Source: Clostridia bacterium (lineage in GTDB: Bacteria; Bacillota; Clostridia; Oscillospirales; Acutalibacteraceae). Taken from it: a stretch of 10,905 nt of DNA. A model generated the notes under the pieces. That model saw nothing but the letters and a program-made list of their open reading frames with translations, had not been told where the DNA came from and did no database searches. The translations under genes were made by a program, and so were the position numbers. The stretch spans positions 1-10,905 of the forward strand of contig JAFVAZ010000044.1 in the NCBI GenBank assembly GCA_017480265.1. The letters run 5' to 3'. Every line of letters begins with the position of its first letter. The first letter of the stretch is position 1. Positions 1-7,232 of the stretch are shown in pieces.

Positions 1-291
1 GACGCTGTCACACACAACAATCAGGGCAAGAAAATCATCTACAGAACGAACCGCAAGCCAAGCCAAATCAAACGTCTTTCAAGAAGTGGCCAGTACAAAG
101 CAAAGAAAAAAGAACATCAGAAATCGTCTGTTCGGGCAAAGGTTGAACACGTTTTTGCTGTTGTCAAAAATCTTTTTGGATACCGAAAAACGCGATACCG
201 GGGCAAACGAAAGCAGACCGCCAAATTGAATATGTTGTTTGCTTTGGCAAACCTATATCTGGCTGACAAGCGCTTTGGAGTGTCAGCTTAA
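1..291 (+). CDS. IS5-family transposase, C-terminal 96 residues (5' truncated by window edge)
   Basis: The frame is open from base 1 to a TAA at 289-291. The peptide is rich in Lys and Arg and carries the typical C-terminal DDE-transposase block: a KVEHVFAVVKNLFGYRKTRY stretch, then an RGKRKQTAKLNMLFALANLY stretch. The Glu in KVEH is the expected last acidic residue of the DDE triad. The block is characteristic of IS5-family (DDE_Tnp_1) enzymes, which cut and join the ends of their own element. No frameshift or stop appears in the visible part, so the copy may be intact to the left. The exact IS name cannot be read from this piece. Confidence 0.85.
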   Translation, partial: DAVTHNNQGKKIIYRTNRKPSQIKRLSRSGQYKAKKKEHQKSSVRAKVEHVFAVVKNLFGYRKTRYRGKRKQTAKLNMLFALANLYLADKRFGVSA

Positions 292-397
292 TTGAGGTTT
301 GCCAAAAGCGAAAAAAACTGAGAGTTTTCAATGGTTTGATAGCTTTTGAGCGGAGATTTACCTTCTGCTCTTTTTGTTGCTTTTTATGCGGCGGGGC
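1..397 (+). mobile_element. IS5-family insertion sequence, right part only
   Basis: The window opens inside an insertion sequence. Its transposase reading frame ends at 291 and is followed by about 105 non-coding bases. I place the likely outer end at about 397, where GGGGC is followed by CTAA at 398-401. CTAA fits the YTAR target that IS5-subgroup elements duplicate on insertion. The left end and its matching inverted repeat lie outside the window, so this boundary is inferred. The first housekeeping promoter begins at 414, so the element sits next to rsmD without breaking it. Confidence 0.6.
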
Positions 398-413
398 CTA
401 AAGTAAAGCACTA

Positions 414-442
414 TTGACAAAAAACGGGAAAAGCCTCATAAT
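414..442 (+). promoter_or_regulatory. Sigma-A-type promoter of rsmD
   Basis: A perfect -35 box TTGACA (414-419) is followed after 17 bp by CATAAT (437-442), a 5/6 match to the -10 box. Transcription would start near 449 and give a very short leader with the ribosome binding site AGGGGAG at 449-455. It lies just outside the inferred IS end. Confidence 0.65.
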
Positions 443-463
443 ATTCACAGGGGAGCGGTAAAT

Positions 464-1003
464 ATGCGGGTTATTGCAGGAAGTGAAAAAGGCAGGAAGT
501 TAGAACCTTTAATGGAAAAGTGGATCCGCCCAACTACAGATAAAGTGAAGGAATCTATTTTTAATGTAATACAGTTTGAAATTGCGGGGAAAAGCTTTTT
601 AGACCTTTTCTCCGGTTCCGGGCAGATTGCGGTAGAGGCTTTGAGCAGGGGTGCCGCGGCGGCAGTATTGGTGGATATCAGCCCCAAAGCTGTGAAAACG
701 ATAGCAAGTAATCTAAAAAAATCAAACTGCCTAGATAAAGCCGAAGTTTTAAATATGGATTATCTGACTTTTTTAAAATCTAATAACCGATTATTCGATA
801 TCGCATTTTTGGATCCTCCTTATAAAACGGGCATGCTGCAGAAAGCATTAGGCGGAGTTGCAAAGATCATGAATGAAAATGGGATCATTATTTGCGAAAG
901 TTCTCTAGATGAAAGCTTACCTGCAGAGATTGATAGATTTTATTTGTATAGAAGTTTTAAATATGGTAAAATAAAAACATGGTTCTATAGAGTGAAAGAT
1001 TAG
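464..1003 (+). CDS. rsmD: 16S rRNA (guanine(966)-N(2))-methyltransferase RsmD
   Basis: This 179-residue protein has the usual length of RsmD, which methylates N2 of G966 in 16S rRNA during 30S assembly using S-adenosylmethionine. It begins MRVIAGSEKGRKL, followed by RPTTDKVKESIFNVI (about 22-36), the family N-terminal signature. The SAM-binding motif I, DLFSGSGQ, is at 47-54 and is followed by EALSRGA. The catalytic DPPY motif of N2-guanine methyltransferases is at 117-120. The ATG at 464 is preceded by AGGGGAG with an 8-base gap. In many Firmicutes rsmD is followed by coaD; here a coiled-coil gene follows 76 bp downstream. Confidence 0.93.
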   Translation: MRVIAGSEKGRKLEPLMEKWIRPTTDKVKESIFNVIQFEIAGKSFLDLFSGSGQIAVEALSRGAAAAVLVDISPKAVKTIASNLKKSNCLDKAEVLNMDYLTFLKSNNRLFDIAFLDPPYKTGMLQKALGGVAKIMNENGIIICESSLDESLPAEIDRFYLYRSFKYGKIKTWFYRVKD

Positions 1004-1079
1004 TTTTTATCGAGTTTTTTTCGATTTTATTAAGGCAAATTAAAATAGCGGAAGTTTAATTGCAGAAAGGTTTGATAAA

Positions 1080-1535
1080 ATGAAAGTGGAAGAATGTTTA
1101 AATGAATTAGAGGAAATACTAGAAGAGTCCTGGAACTTGCCACTTTTTAAAGGGAAGGTGTTTGTGGATGTAGATAGGATTAAAGAAAACTTTGAGAATA
1201 TCAGAAGCTCTTTGCCCGAAGAAATACGCCAGGCTAAGGCTATAGTCTCGGATAGATCACAGATTATAAATGACGCAAAAAACGAAGCGGATACCATAAT
1301 AAAAGTAGCTCAAGAAAAAGCCAGAAATATTGTGAGTCAAGACGAGCTCGTAAAAAGAGCGGAGTCTACATCAGAGAGTATCCTGCAAGAGGCAAAAGCT
1401 CAAGCCAGAGAGATGAAAAAAGCTGCCAACGAATACGTTGAAGATTTGATGAAAAGAACCGACGATGCTTTGATGAATAACATCACCGAACTGAGGCAAG
1501 CAAGGAAAGATCTGAGGGCATCTGTACAAAATTAA
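1080..1535 (+). CDS. Coiled-coil protein resembling the ATP synthase b-subunit/DivIVA type, found near rsmD in Clostridia
   Basis: This protein of 151 residues is almost entirely helical and highly charged. A conserved-looking N-terminal segment (about 1-45) contains LPLFKGKVFVDVDRI. It is followed by a long run of Ala/Glu/Lys/Gln heptad-like sequence (about 46-120) with repeated EA and KA pairs. There is no signal peptide and no membrane segment, so it should be cytosolic. From memory, similar proteins are annotated as 'ATPase' or 'ATP synthase subunit B-like' beside rsmD/coaD in clostridial genomes, but there is no P-loop and no visible active site. The N-terminal motif followed by a coil is reminiscent of DivIVA/GpsB organisation, which would suggest a structural or cell-division role; this is inference. 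The start at 1080 is supported by AGAAAGG at 1064-1070. Confidence 0.75.
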   Translation: MKVEECLNELEEILEESWNLPLFKGKVFVDVDRIKENFENIRSSLPEEIRQAKAIVSDRSQIINDAKNEADTIIKVAQEKARNIVSQDELVKRAESTSESILQEAKAQAREMKKAANEYVEDLMKRTDDALMNNITELRQARKDLRASVQN

Positions 1536-1604
1536 AATTTTTACAATCGATAATATCAAATAAATATTGTGGATTTAATCAATAATTCGTTTTACTATAT
1601 TTTG

Positions 1605-1633
1605 TTGAATACAGTATTCCTTTACGTTATAAT
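1605..1633 (+). promoter_or_regulatory. Sigma-A-type promoter of hpf
   Basis: TTGAAT (1605-1610) and a perfect TATAAT (1628-1633) are separated by 17 bp. Transcription would start near 1640, about 48 bases before the hpf ATG. The 152-bp gap after the coiled-coil gene contains no clear terminator, so read-through from upstream is also possible. Confidence 0.65.
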
Positions 1634-1687
1634 AATCAATGTCATTAAAAGTAAGTATTTATTTGGATTTTTTAAAGGAGTGTTTTA

Positions 1688-2221
1688 ATGAAAGTTGTTA
1701 TTATTGGTAGGAAGGTCGAATTAAAGGATAGTTTTAAAGCTTTGGTAGAGAAGAAGCTTTCTCGGTTTGATCGTATGTTTGACGATAATGCAATAGCAAA
1801 CGTAACCGTCATAGTGGAAAAAGAGCGCCAAAAAGTAGAGATCACAATCAACCACAACGGAAAATTCTACAGAGCGGAAGATACCTCTCAGGATATGAAT
1901 GAATCTCTAGATAAAGTTTTGCACGCACTGACAAGGCAGTTCAGAAAAAATAAAACTAAGCTAGAGAAAAGGTTTAGGCAAGGTTCTTTAGATCAAATAT
2001 TTAAAGAAGTAGATATAAAGGACGAAGATGAAAAAGAATACGACTTGGTCAGGACAAAGAAATTCCCGGTAAAGCCGATTTCATTAGATGAAGCGATCTT
2101 AGAATTAAATATGATAGGACATAGCTTCTATATTTTTAGGAATGAAAAGACAAATGAGATTAACGTTGTATATAAAAGAAGAGACGGCAAATACGGTGTT
2201 TTAGTCCCAGATGATATTTAA
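1688..2221 (+). CDS. hpf: Ribosome hibernation promoting factor, long form
   Basis: This 177-residue protein has two-domain long-HPF architecture. Residues 1 to about 95 form the ribosome-binding domain, with the typical opening MKVVIIGRKVELKDSFKALV and the basic stretch ALTRQFRKNKTKLEKRF. An acidic linker follows. The C-terminal dimerisation domain (about 118-175) contains VRTKKFPVKPISLDEAILEL, then MIGHSFYIFRNEKTNEINVV and a YGVLVPDD ending. In the known family the C-terminal domain pairs two 70S ribosomes into inactive 100S dimers in stationary phase. The start is supported by AAAGGAG at 1674-1680 with a 7-base gap. In many Firmicutes this gene precedes secA; here fhs follows. Confidence 0.93.
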   Translation: MKVVIIGRKVELKDSFKALVEKKLSRFDRMFDDNAIANVTVIVEKERQKVEITINHNGKFYRAEDTSQDMNESLDKVLHALTRQFRKNKTKLEKRFRQGSLDQIFKEVDIKDEDEKEYDLVRTKKFPVKPISLDEAILELNMIGHSFYIFRNEKTNEINVVYKRRDGKYGVLVPDDI

Positions 2222-2241
2222 AATAATTTAATCAGATCAAA

Positions 2242-2286
2242 AAATATGCCATAAACTAAGCTCATACAAAGGTTTATGGTGTATTT
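2242..2286 (+). terminator. Hairpin after hpf, probable terminator
   Basis: Arms at 2242-2256 and 2272-2286 pair over 15 positions, including two G-U pairs, around a 15-base loop. The core CCATAAAC/GTTTATGG is perfect. It begins 21 bases after the hpf stop and is flanked by an A-rich stretch on one side and UAUUUAAUUUU on the other. The stem is AT-rich, so termination may be partial. Confidence 0.5.
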
Positions 2287-2325
2287 AATTTTAGGGCGTC
2301 TTTCATTTCATAAGAATTTAAAATA

Positions 2326-2334
2326 TGCTATACT
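2326..2334 (+). promoter_or_regulatory. Extended -10 promoter element before fhs
   Basis: TGC immediately precedes TATACT (2329-2334), which fits the extended -10 form TGnTATAAT. No good -35 box lies 16-18 bp upstream, as is common for extended -10 promoters. The start would be near 2341, leaving a leader of about 40 bases before the fhs ATG. Confidence 0.4.
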
Positions 2335-2381
2335 AAACTCTATAATCATTTTTTACTTTAGTTCAGGGAGGGTACCTCACT

Positions 2382-4052
2382 ATGATGAGTGACATTGAAA
2401 TAGCGCAAAGAGCAAAAATAGAGCCAATAAAGAAAATCGCAGAAAACCTAGGTATAGCAGAAGATGACATTGAGTATTATGGCAAATACAAAGCAAAGAT
2501 AAGCGAAAATCTTATGAATAAGATAAAGGACAAGCCGGATGGAAAGCTTATTTTAGTGACAGCCGTGAACCCGACTCCCGCCGGAGAAGGAAAAACTACT
2601 ACTACCATAGGGTTAGGACAAGCACTACATAAACTAGGGAAAAAAGTTGTGCTAGCGCTGAGGGAGCCATCTTTAGGACCTGTCTTTGGGATAAAAGGTG
2701 GGGCAGCGGGTGGCGGCTACTCTCAAGTGATACCGATGGAAGATATAAACTTGCATTTCACGGGAGATATGCATGCTATCACAGCTGCTAATAATCTGCT
2801 ATGTGCGCTTTTGGATAATCATATACAGCAAGGTAATGAGTTGCGGATTGACCAGAGAAGAGTTTTTATCAGAAGATGTCTCGATATTAATGATAGATCC
2901 CTCAGAAATGTTGTAGTAGGCCTTGGTGGCAAAGTGAACGGCGTACCACGTGAGGATGGCTTTATAATCACCGTAGCAAGCGAAGTTATGGCGATATTGT
3001 GTTTAGCTACGGATATAAATGACCTAAAAAAAAGATTGGGGGATATTTTGATCGCTTATACGCTAGAGAACAAGCCGATTTTTTCAAAAGACCTCAAAGC
3101 CCAGGGCGCTATGGCAGCACTGCTCAAAGATGCCTTTAAACCGAACTTGGTACAAACCATAGAGAATACACCCGTTATTATGCATGGCGGACCCTTTGCC
3201 AATATCGCTCATGGCTGCAATTCCGTAAGGGCTACTTCTCTTGCGCTTAAGCTTGCAGATTATTGCGTAACTGAAGCAGGGTTCGGGTCTGATCTTGGTG
3301 CAGAAAAATTCTTTGATATCAAATGCCGCGCTTCCAATTTAAAGCCGGATGCTGTTATCATAGTAGCAACTGTACGTGCTCTTAAATATAACGGCGGAGC
3401 AAAGTTAGATAATTTAAAAAGTGAAGATATCCCAGCGCTTAAAGCAGGGATAGCAAACTTGGGCGCACATATAGAGAATATGCAAAAATATGGGCTCCCG
3501 GTGATAGTAGCAATAAATAAATTTGCGACCGATACTGCAAATGAAATAGACTTTATAAAAAGCTATTGTAGAGAAAAAAATGTAGAGTTTGCTTTGTCGG
3601 ACGTCTTTGCAAATGGGGGAGCGGGTGGACTTGAGCTTGCGGAGGTTTTATGTAAAACTCTAGAAGAAAAAACTTCTAATTTTAAACCGATATATTCTTT
3701 AGAGGCGCCTATCAAAGAGAAGGTTAAAATTTTAGCAGGGGAGATCTACCACGCCGGGAATGTTAATTTTACAGATACTGCTTCAAAATCGATAAAGGAA
3801 ATTGAGTCTTTGGGCAAAAGCCAATTACCTATCTGCATAGCTAAGACCCAATATTCTTTCTCCGATAATAAAGATCTGCTGGGAAATCCGCGAGATTTCA
3901 CTTTAACTGTGAGAGATGTAAAAATATCTAATGGCGCCGGCTTTATAGTCGTCTTTACAGGGGATATAATGACTATGCCTGGCTTGCCTAAAGCTCCTGC
4001 CGCTAATCATGTTGATATTGATGAAAATGGTGTAATATCAGGATTGTTTTAA
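2382..4052 (+). CDS. fhs: Formate-tetrahydrofolate ligase (10-formyl-THF synthetase)
   Basis: This 556-residue protein matches the usual length of about 555 for the enzyme that joins formate to tetrahydrofolate using ATP. The product, 10-formyl-THF, feeds purine synthesis, initiator-tRNA formylation and, in acetogens, the methyl branch of CO2 fixation. Visible signatures are the P-loop [13 protein letters not shown] (65-77), the [20 protein letters not shown] block (about 93-112), the following HFTGDMHAI segment, and the C-terminal [10 protein letters not shown] and ISGLF ending. Two ATGs lie in tandem at 2382 and 2385. The first is 9 bases from AGGGAGGG (2365-2372) and is preferred. No stop or frameshift is seen. 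The other Wood-Ljungdahl genes are not in this window, so acetogenesis cannot be inferred. Confidence 0.96.
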   Translation: MMSDIEIAQRAKIEPIKKIAENLGIAEDDIEYYGKYKAKISENLMNKIKDKPDGKLILVTAVNPTPAGEGKTTTTIGLGQALHKLGKKVVLALREPSLGPVFGIKGGAAGGGYSQVIPMEDINLHFTGDMHAITAANNLLCALLDNHIQQGNELRIDQRRVFIRRCLDINDRSLRNVVVGLGGKVNGVPREDGFIITVASEVMAILCLATDINDLKKRLGDILIAYTLENKPIFSKDLKAQGAMAALLKDAFKPNLVQTIENTPVIMHGGPFANIAHGCNSVRATSLALKLADYCVTEAGFGSDLGAEKFFDIKCRASNLKPDAVIIVATVRALKYNGGAKLDNLKSEDIPALKAGIANLGAHIENMQKYGLPVIVAINKFATDTANEIDFIKSYCREKNVEFALSDVFANGGAGGLELAEVLCKTLEEKTSNFKPIYSLEAPIKEKVKILAGEIYHAGNVNFTDTASKSIKEIESLGKSQLPICIAKTQYSFSDNKDLLGNPRDFTLTVRDVKISNGAGFIVVFTGDIMTMPGLPKAPAANHVDIDENGVISGLF

Positions 4053-4105
4053 TTTTAGCGCTCCGTTGAATCTCTAGAGACAAGAAAAGTAAAAGGACCC
4101 AACTC

Positions 4106-4555
4106 ATGATAAAAGTTTTAAGTAATTCTGCAAAAGATACAGAAAAAATAGCAAGCGACTTTGCGAAAAATCTGAGGGGAAAGGAAGTTATCGCTCTATA
4201 TGGAGGGCTAGGAGCAGGAAAAACCTGCTTTACTAAGGGCCTAAGCAAAGGACTTTCGATAAAAAGCGACGAAGTTATTAGTCCGACGTTCACACTCCTT
4301 AATGAATATAGCGGTAAGTATAGAGTATATCATTTTGATATGTATAGGATAAATTCCTTTGATGAACTTTATTCTTTAGGTTTTTTCGACTTTATAGGGG
4401 CCGGTGTTATCATCGTAGAGTGGAGCGAAAACATTAGCAAATTTCTACCTGATGGCACTATAATGATACATATAGAGCACGGCGAAAAAGAAAATGAAAG
4501 GATTATATCAATCGAATGTGATGGAGAAGAAAAATATGAAAATATTAGCTGTTGA
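4106..4555 (+). CDS. tsaE: tRNA N6-threonylcarbamoyladenosine biosynthesis ATPase TsaE
   Basis: This 149-residue P-loop ATPase works with TsaB and TsaD to transfer threonylcarbamoyl to A37 of ANN-decoding tRNAs. The Walker A GGLGAGKT is at 33-40. SPTFTLLNEY (59-68), HFDMYR (76-81) and VEW (about 104-106) are family blocks, with the Trp and Glu characteristic of TsaE. The start is supported by AAAAGGA at 4091-4097 with an 8-base gap. It lies 53 bp after fhs and overlaps tsaB by 20 bp, so translational coupling with tsaB is likely. Confidence 0.94.
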   Translation: MIKVLSNSAKDTEKIASDFAKNLRGKEVIALYGGLGAGKTCFTKGLSKGLSIKSDEVISPTFTLLNEYSGKYRVYHFDMYRINSFDELYSLGFFDFIGAGVIIVEWSENISKFLPDGTIMIHIEHGEKENERIISIECDGEEKYENISC

Positions 4556-5201
4556 TTCATCTGCTAAGTCGGCTTCGGTAGCTATTTTAGATAATGAAAA
4601 AGTTCTTGGAGAATTTTACTTAAATATTGGTTTTACCCATAGCCAGACTTTAGTCCCTATGATAAAAGATTTGCTTGATACAGCTAAAATAGCGGTCGAT
4701 GATATAGATTTATTTGCTGTGAGCAATGGCCCGGGCTCTTTTACAGGATTAAGGATCGGGGCATCGGTTATTAAGGGATTGGCTTTCAAAAATAATACTC
4801 CTTGCGTTGCTGTTTCTACCTTAGAGAGTATTGCTTACAATCTGATAAATTCTGATTGCATAGCTTCTGCCGTGATGGATGCTCGGTGTGGGCAAGTTTA
4901 TAACGCTGATTTTGAGATAAAAAATGGTCAAATGAAAAGGCTATCTCCGGACCGCACGATTACTATAGATAATCTACATGGCGAATTGGGGCATTATGAT
5001 AAAAAAATAATTTTTGTTGGAGACGGCGCGGATTTATGCTATAATGTAAATGATTTAAAGGAAAATATATTTATTGCTGACAATAACTTTAGATTCCAAA
5101 CGGCTAAGAACGTAGCGGCTATTGCTAGATTAAAATTTTTAAGCGATGAATGGCTCGCTCCATCCAGTTTAGTACCTAACTACCTCAGGCCTATAATATA
5201 G
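4536..5201 (+). CDS. tsaB: tRNA threonylcarbamoyladenosine biosynthesis protein TsaB
   Basis: This is a 221-residue ASKHA-fold protein that partners TsaD and TsaE in t6A synthesis. The start at 4536 gives MKILAVDSS, the normal N-terminus of the family, and a GGAGAAG ribosome site (4523-4529) lies inside the end of tsaE. A longer frame from 4494 is possible but adds 14 residues not expected in the family. Conserved features are GFTHSQTLVP (32-41) and SNGPGSFTGLRIG (63-75). The C-terminal LVPNYLRP matches the family's P-x-YLR ending. rimI, which often follows tsaB, is absent, and so is tsaD. Confidence 0.93.
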   Translation: MKILAVDSSAKSASVAILDNEKVLGEFYLNIGFTHSQTLVPMIKDLLDTAKIAVDDIDLFAVSNGPGSFTGLRIGASVIKGLAFKNNTPCVAVSTLESIAYNLINSDCIASAVMDARCGQVYNADFEIKNGQMKRLSPDRTITIDNLHGELGHYDKKIIFVGDGADLCYNVNDLKENIFIADNNFRFQTAKNVAAIARLKFLSDEWLAPSSLVPNYLRPII

Positions 5202-5262
5202 TCTATTGCAGTTCCCATTTGATAATGACTTTTGTGGTTTTTCTCATATTTTGGAGTACTCA

Positions 5263-5334
5263 ATGAAAAGAGGGGATTTTTATAAATCAAGCTATTATCG
5301 CCTTAGGGGCAGATCATGCCGGTTTTTTGATTAA
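5263..5334 (+). other. Short open frame overlapping the start of rpiB (upstream ORF, or displaced rpiB start)
   Basis: An ATG at 5263, with TTGGAG six bases upstream (GGAG at 5253-5256), opens a 23-codon frame that ends at 5332-5334, inside rpiB. It is in the wrong frame for rpiB. Removing one G from the GGGG run at 5272-5275 would fuse this ATG to rpiB and give MKRGIFINQ before the conserved IIALGADHAG. It may therefore be the true rpiB start displaced by a one-base insertion, or a small leader ORF. Confidence 0.35.
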
Positions 5335-5743
5335 AGAAAAGATAAAGAAATACCTTATGGAGAATAATTTTGAAATAATCGATTTAGGCACAGATAAAAA
5401 TAATGGCAGTGTAGATTATCCTGTTTATGCAGAGAAAGTTTCAGAAGCTATATTAAAAAAGCAAGCAAATCTAGGGGTATTATGCTGCGGGACTGGAATA
5501 GGGATGTCCATAGTGGCAAATAAATTCCCGGGTATCCGTGCGGCAGTGTGCGAGAGTGAATTTTGCGCAGAGATGTCCCGCAGACACAACGATGCCAATG
5601 TTTTATGCTTAGGCAGCAGGGTTATAGAGGAAAGCACTGCAATAAAATTAGTCCAGATTTTTGTAAATACACCTTTCGAAAAAGGACGCCACGAAAAGCG
5701 GATAAATTTAATCCATAAGATAGAATCTACCCTATTTAAATAA
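5282..5743 (+). CDS. rpiB: Ribose 5-phosphate isomerase B, with unclear start codon
   Basis: RpiB interconverts ribose 5-phosphate and ribulose 5-phosphate in the pentose phosphate pathway. The conserved N-terminal GADHAGF (Asp and His of the active site) is encoded at about 5306-5326. The catalytic Cys is in LCCGTGIGMSI, and the downstream His-Asn-Asp is in RRHNDANVLCLGSR. From the codon at 5282 the product is 153 residues, close to the usual length of about 150. No ATG, GTG or TTG lies in this frame between the stop at 5264-5266 and the ADHAG motif. The first TTG, at 5327, would delete the motif. ATA at 5282 sits 6 bases after AGAGGGG (5269-5275) and is the best-placed start if the sequence is correct. 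A one-base indel joining the ATG at 5263 is the alternative. Confidence 0.85.
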   Translation: MNQAIIALGADHAGFLIKEKIKKYLMENNFEIIDLGTDKNNGSVDYPVYAEKVSEAILKKQANLGVLCCGTGIGMSIVANKFPGIRAAVCESEFCAEMSRRHNDANVLCLGSRVIEESTAIKLVQIFVNTPFEKGRHEKRINLIHKIESTLFK

Positions 5744-5784
5744 TGGAAAATTTCATAAATAGTAAATTAAAGAGGAGTGTAAAG

Positions 5785-6417
5785 ATGGAAAATAAAATAA
5801 CTGTTATGGATCACCCACTTATCCAACATAAGATCTCTTTGCTCAGAGACAAAAACACCGGCTCCAAAGAATTTCGCGAGTTAATTTCTGAGGTTACTCT
5901 TTTAATGTCCTATGAAGCCACCAGAGATTTACCCTTGAAAGAAATAGAGGTGGAAACACCTATAGCAACAGCGAAAACGAAGGTCTTAGCTGGCAGAAAA
6001 TTAGCATTTATCCCTATCTTAAGGTCTGGGATAGGTATGATGGACGGCGTAACTATGTTGATCCCAGCGGCCAAAGTAGGCCACATAGGGATTTTTCGGG
6101 ATGAATCAACATCTAAGCTCACTTTTTATTATAATAAAATGCCCAAAGACATATCGAATAGAGACGTGATAGTCCTTGACCCGATGTTAGCTACAGGAGA
6201 AACAGCCACCGTTGCCATCGATAAAATAAAACAGTACGATCCTAATACCATAAAGTTCATGTGTATTATAGCATCGCCTGAAGGGGTTAGAGCCTTAAAT
6301 AATGCTCACCCTGACGTCCAGATTTACTGTGCTGCCATAGACGCCAAGACAGATGAAAACGGGTATATAGTGCCGGGCTTTGGGGATGCCGGAGATAGGA
6401 TCTTTGGAACAAATTAA
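5785..6417 (+). CDS. upp: Uracil phosphoribosyltransferase
   Basis: This 210-residue enzyme makes UMP from uracil and PRPP for pyrimidine salvage; UPRTases are usually about 209 residues. The start at 5785 is chosen over the in-frame ATG at 5743 because it gives the normal opening (MENKITVMDHPLIQHK) and has AGAGGAG at 5771-5777 with a 7-base gap. The PRPP-binding loop is VIVLDPMLATGETA (about 128-141); PILRSGIGMMDG (77-88) and the uracil-binding YIVPGFGDAGDR (194-205) are present. The loop reads ATGET where many homologues have ATGGS, which is a modest variation. The start is 41 bp after rpiB, consistent with co-transcription and a shared role in ribose/PRPP metabolism. Confidence 0.95.
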   Translation: MENKITVMDHPLIQHKISLLRDKNTGSKEFRELISEVTLLMSYEATRDLPLKEIEVETPIATAKTKVLAGRKLAFIPILRSGIGMMDGVTMLIPAAKVGHIGIFRDESTSKLTFYYNKMPKDISNRDVIVLDPMLATGETATVAIDKIKQYDPNTIKFMCIIASPEGVRALNNAHPDVQIYCAAIDAKTDENGYIVPGFGDAGDRIFGTN

Positions 6418-6460
6418 TTTTTTATTGCATTTTTTCTATTACAGTTTTTAAGGGGATTTT

Positions 6461-7132
6461 ATGAGATTAAATTCAAAAGATAAAAGATCTGTTTTTGCTG
6501 CTGGTCTTTGCTTTTATAAATTATTTTGGATATTTTTTATCGGGAGTTTTTTAGGCGTAATATGCGAAACGGTCTATTGCTTTGTAGTTTGCGGTCACTT
6601 TGAAATCCGGTGGGGGTTAATTTACGGACCTTTTAACCCTGTGTATGGTTTTGGTGCTTTGCTGATGACTATAGTTGCCTATAAGGTTTCTCATCGGAGA
6701 GATTTATTGATCTTTTTGATATGCATGATTTTAGGTGCAGTATGTGAGTACTTTTGCAGTTTTTTTCAAGAAAAGATTTTCCATACGATTTCTTGGGATT
6801 ATTCAGATACGCAGTTCAACTTCGACGGTAGAACCAATATGCTCTATGCTTTCTGCTGGGGGATCTTAGGCATCATATGGGTAAAAGACATTTGTCCCAG
6901 ACTCTCAAGGTATATCGAGAAGTTACCTATGAAGCTTGGCAAAATCTTGACAAATATCTTGGTCGTATACCTTGCACTAAATATCTTGATTTCCGGCCTT
7001 GCTACTTGGCGCCAAAGCAAGAGATTTGAAGGGATCCCAGCTAAAAATTGGATAGATGTTACCTTGGATAAATATTATACAGATGACTTTTTAAAAATAT
7101 TTTATCCCAATACAAAGATAGTGAAAAAATGA
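6461..7132 (+). CDS. CmpB-like putative ABC-transporter type IV membrane protein (PF06541-like)
   Basis: This is a polytopic membrane protein of 223 residues. Hydrophobic segments are visible at about 18-44, 58-75, 82-102, 127-142 and 160-181. The family hallmark follows the first helix: GSFLGVICETVYC (28-40), then a short loop and RWGLIYGPFNPVYGFG (50-65). The pattern G-x-x-x-E followed by R-x-G-x-x-x-GP-x-x-P-x-YG is typical of the 'putative ABC transporter permease' (CmpB) family common in Clostridia. Transport has not, to my knowledge, been demonstrated for this family, and no ATPase gene is adjacent. The start is supported by AAGGGG at 6450-6455, 5 bases before the ATG. It is the last gene of the + strand block and converges on the next gene with a 100-bp gap that lacks a clear terminator. 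Confidence 0.82.
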   Translation: MRLNSKDKRSVFAAGLCFYKLFWIFFIGSFLGVICETVYCFVVCGHFEIRWGLIYGPFNPVYGFGALLMTIVAYKVSHRRDLLIFLICMILGAVCEYFCSFFQEKIFHTISWDYSDTQFNFDGRTNMLYAFCWGILGIIWVKDICPRLSRYIEKLPMKLGKILTNILVVYLALNILISGLATWRQSKRFEGIPAKNWIDVTLDKYYTDDFLKIFYPNTKIVKK

Positions 7133-7232
7133 CTTTTGGGTCTCTCCCGTATATATATTTTGTAATTTAGCTTTTTAAGGTCATATGCGGATGTATTTTG
7201 TGCGTGAAAGATTTCTTATTAATTGAGATGCC

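Noticed and set aside
1012..1030. Short ATCGA/TCGAT inverted repeat with T runs after rsmD
   Set aside because: A 5-bp AT-rich stem is too weak to call a terminator.
5743..5784. Longer N-terminus for upp from the ATG at 5743
   Set aside because: The extra 14 residues are not expected in the family, and a strong AGAGGAG precedes the ATG at 5785.
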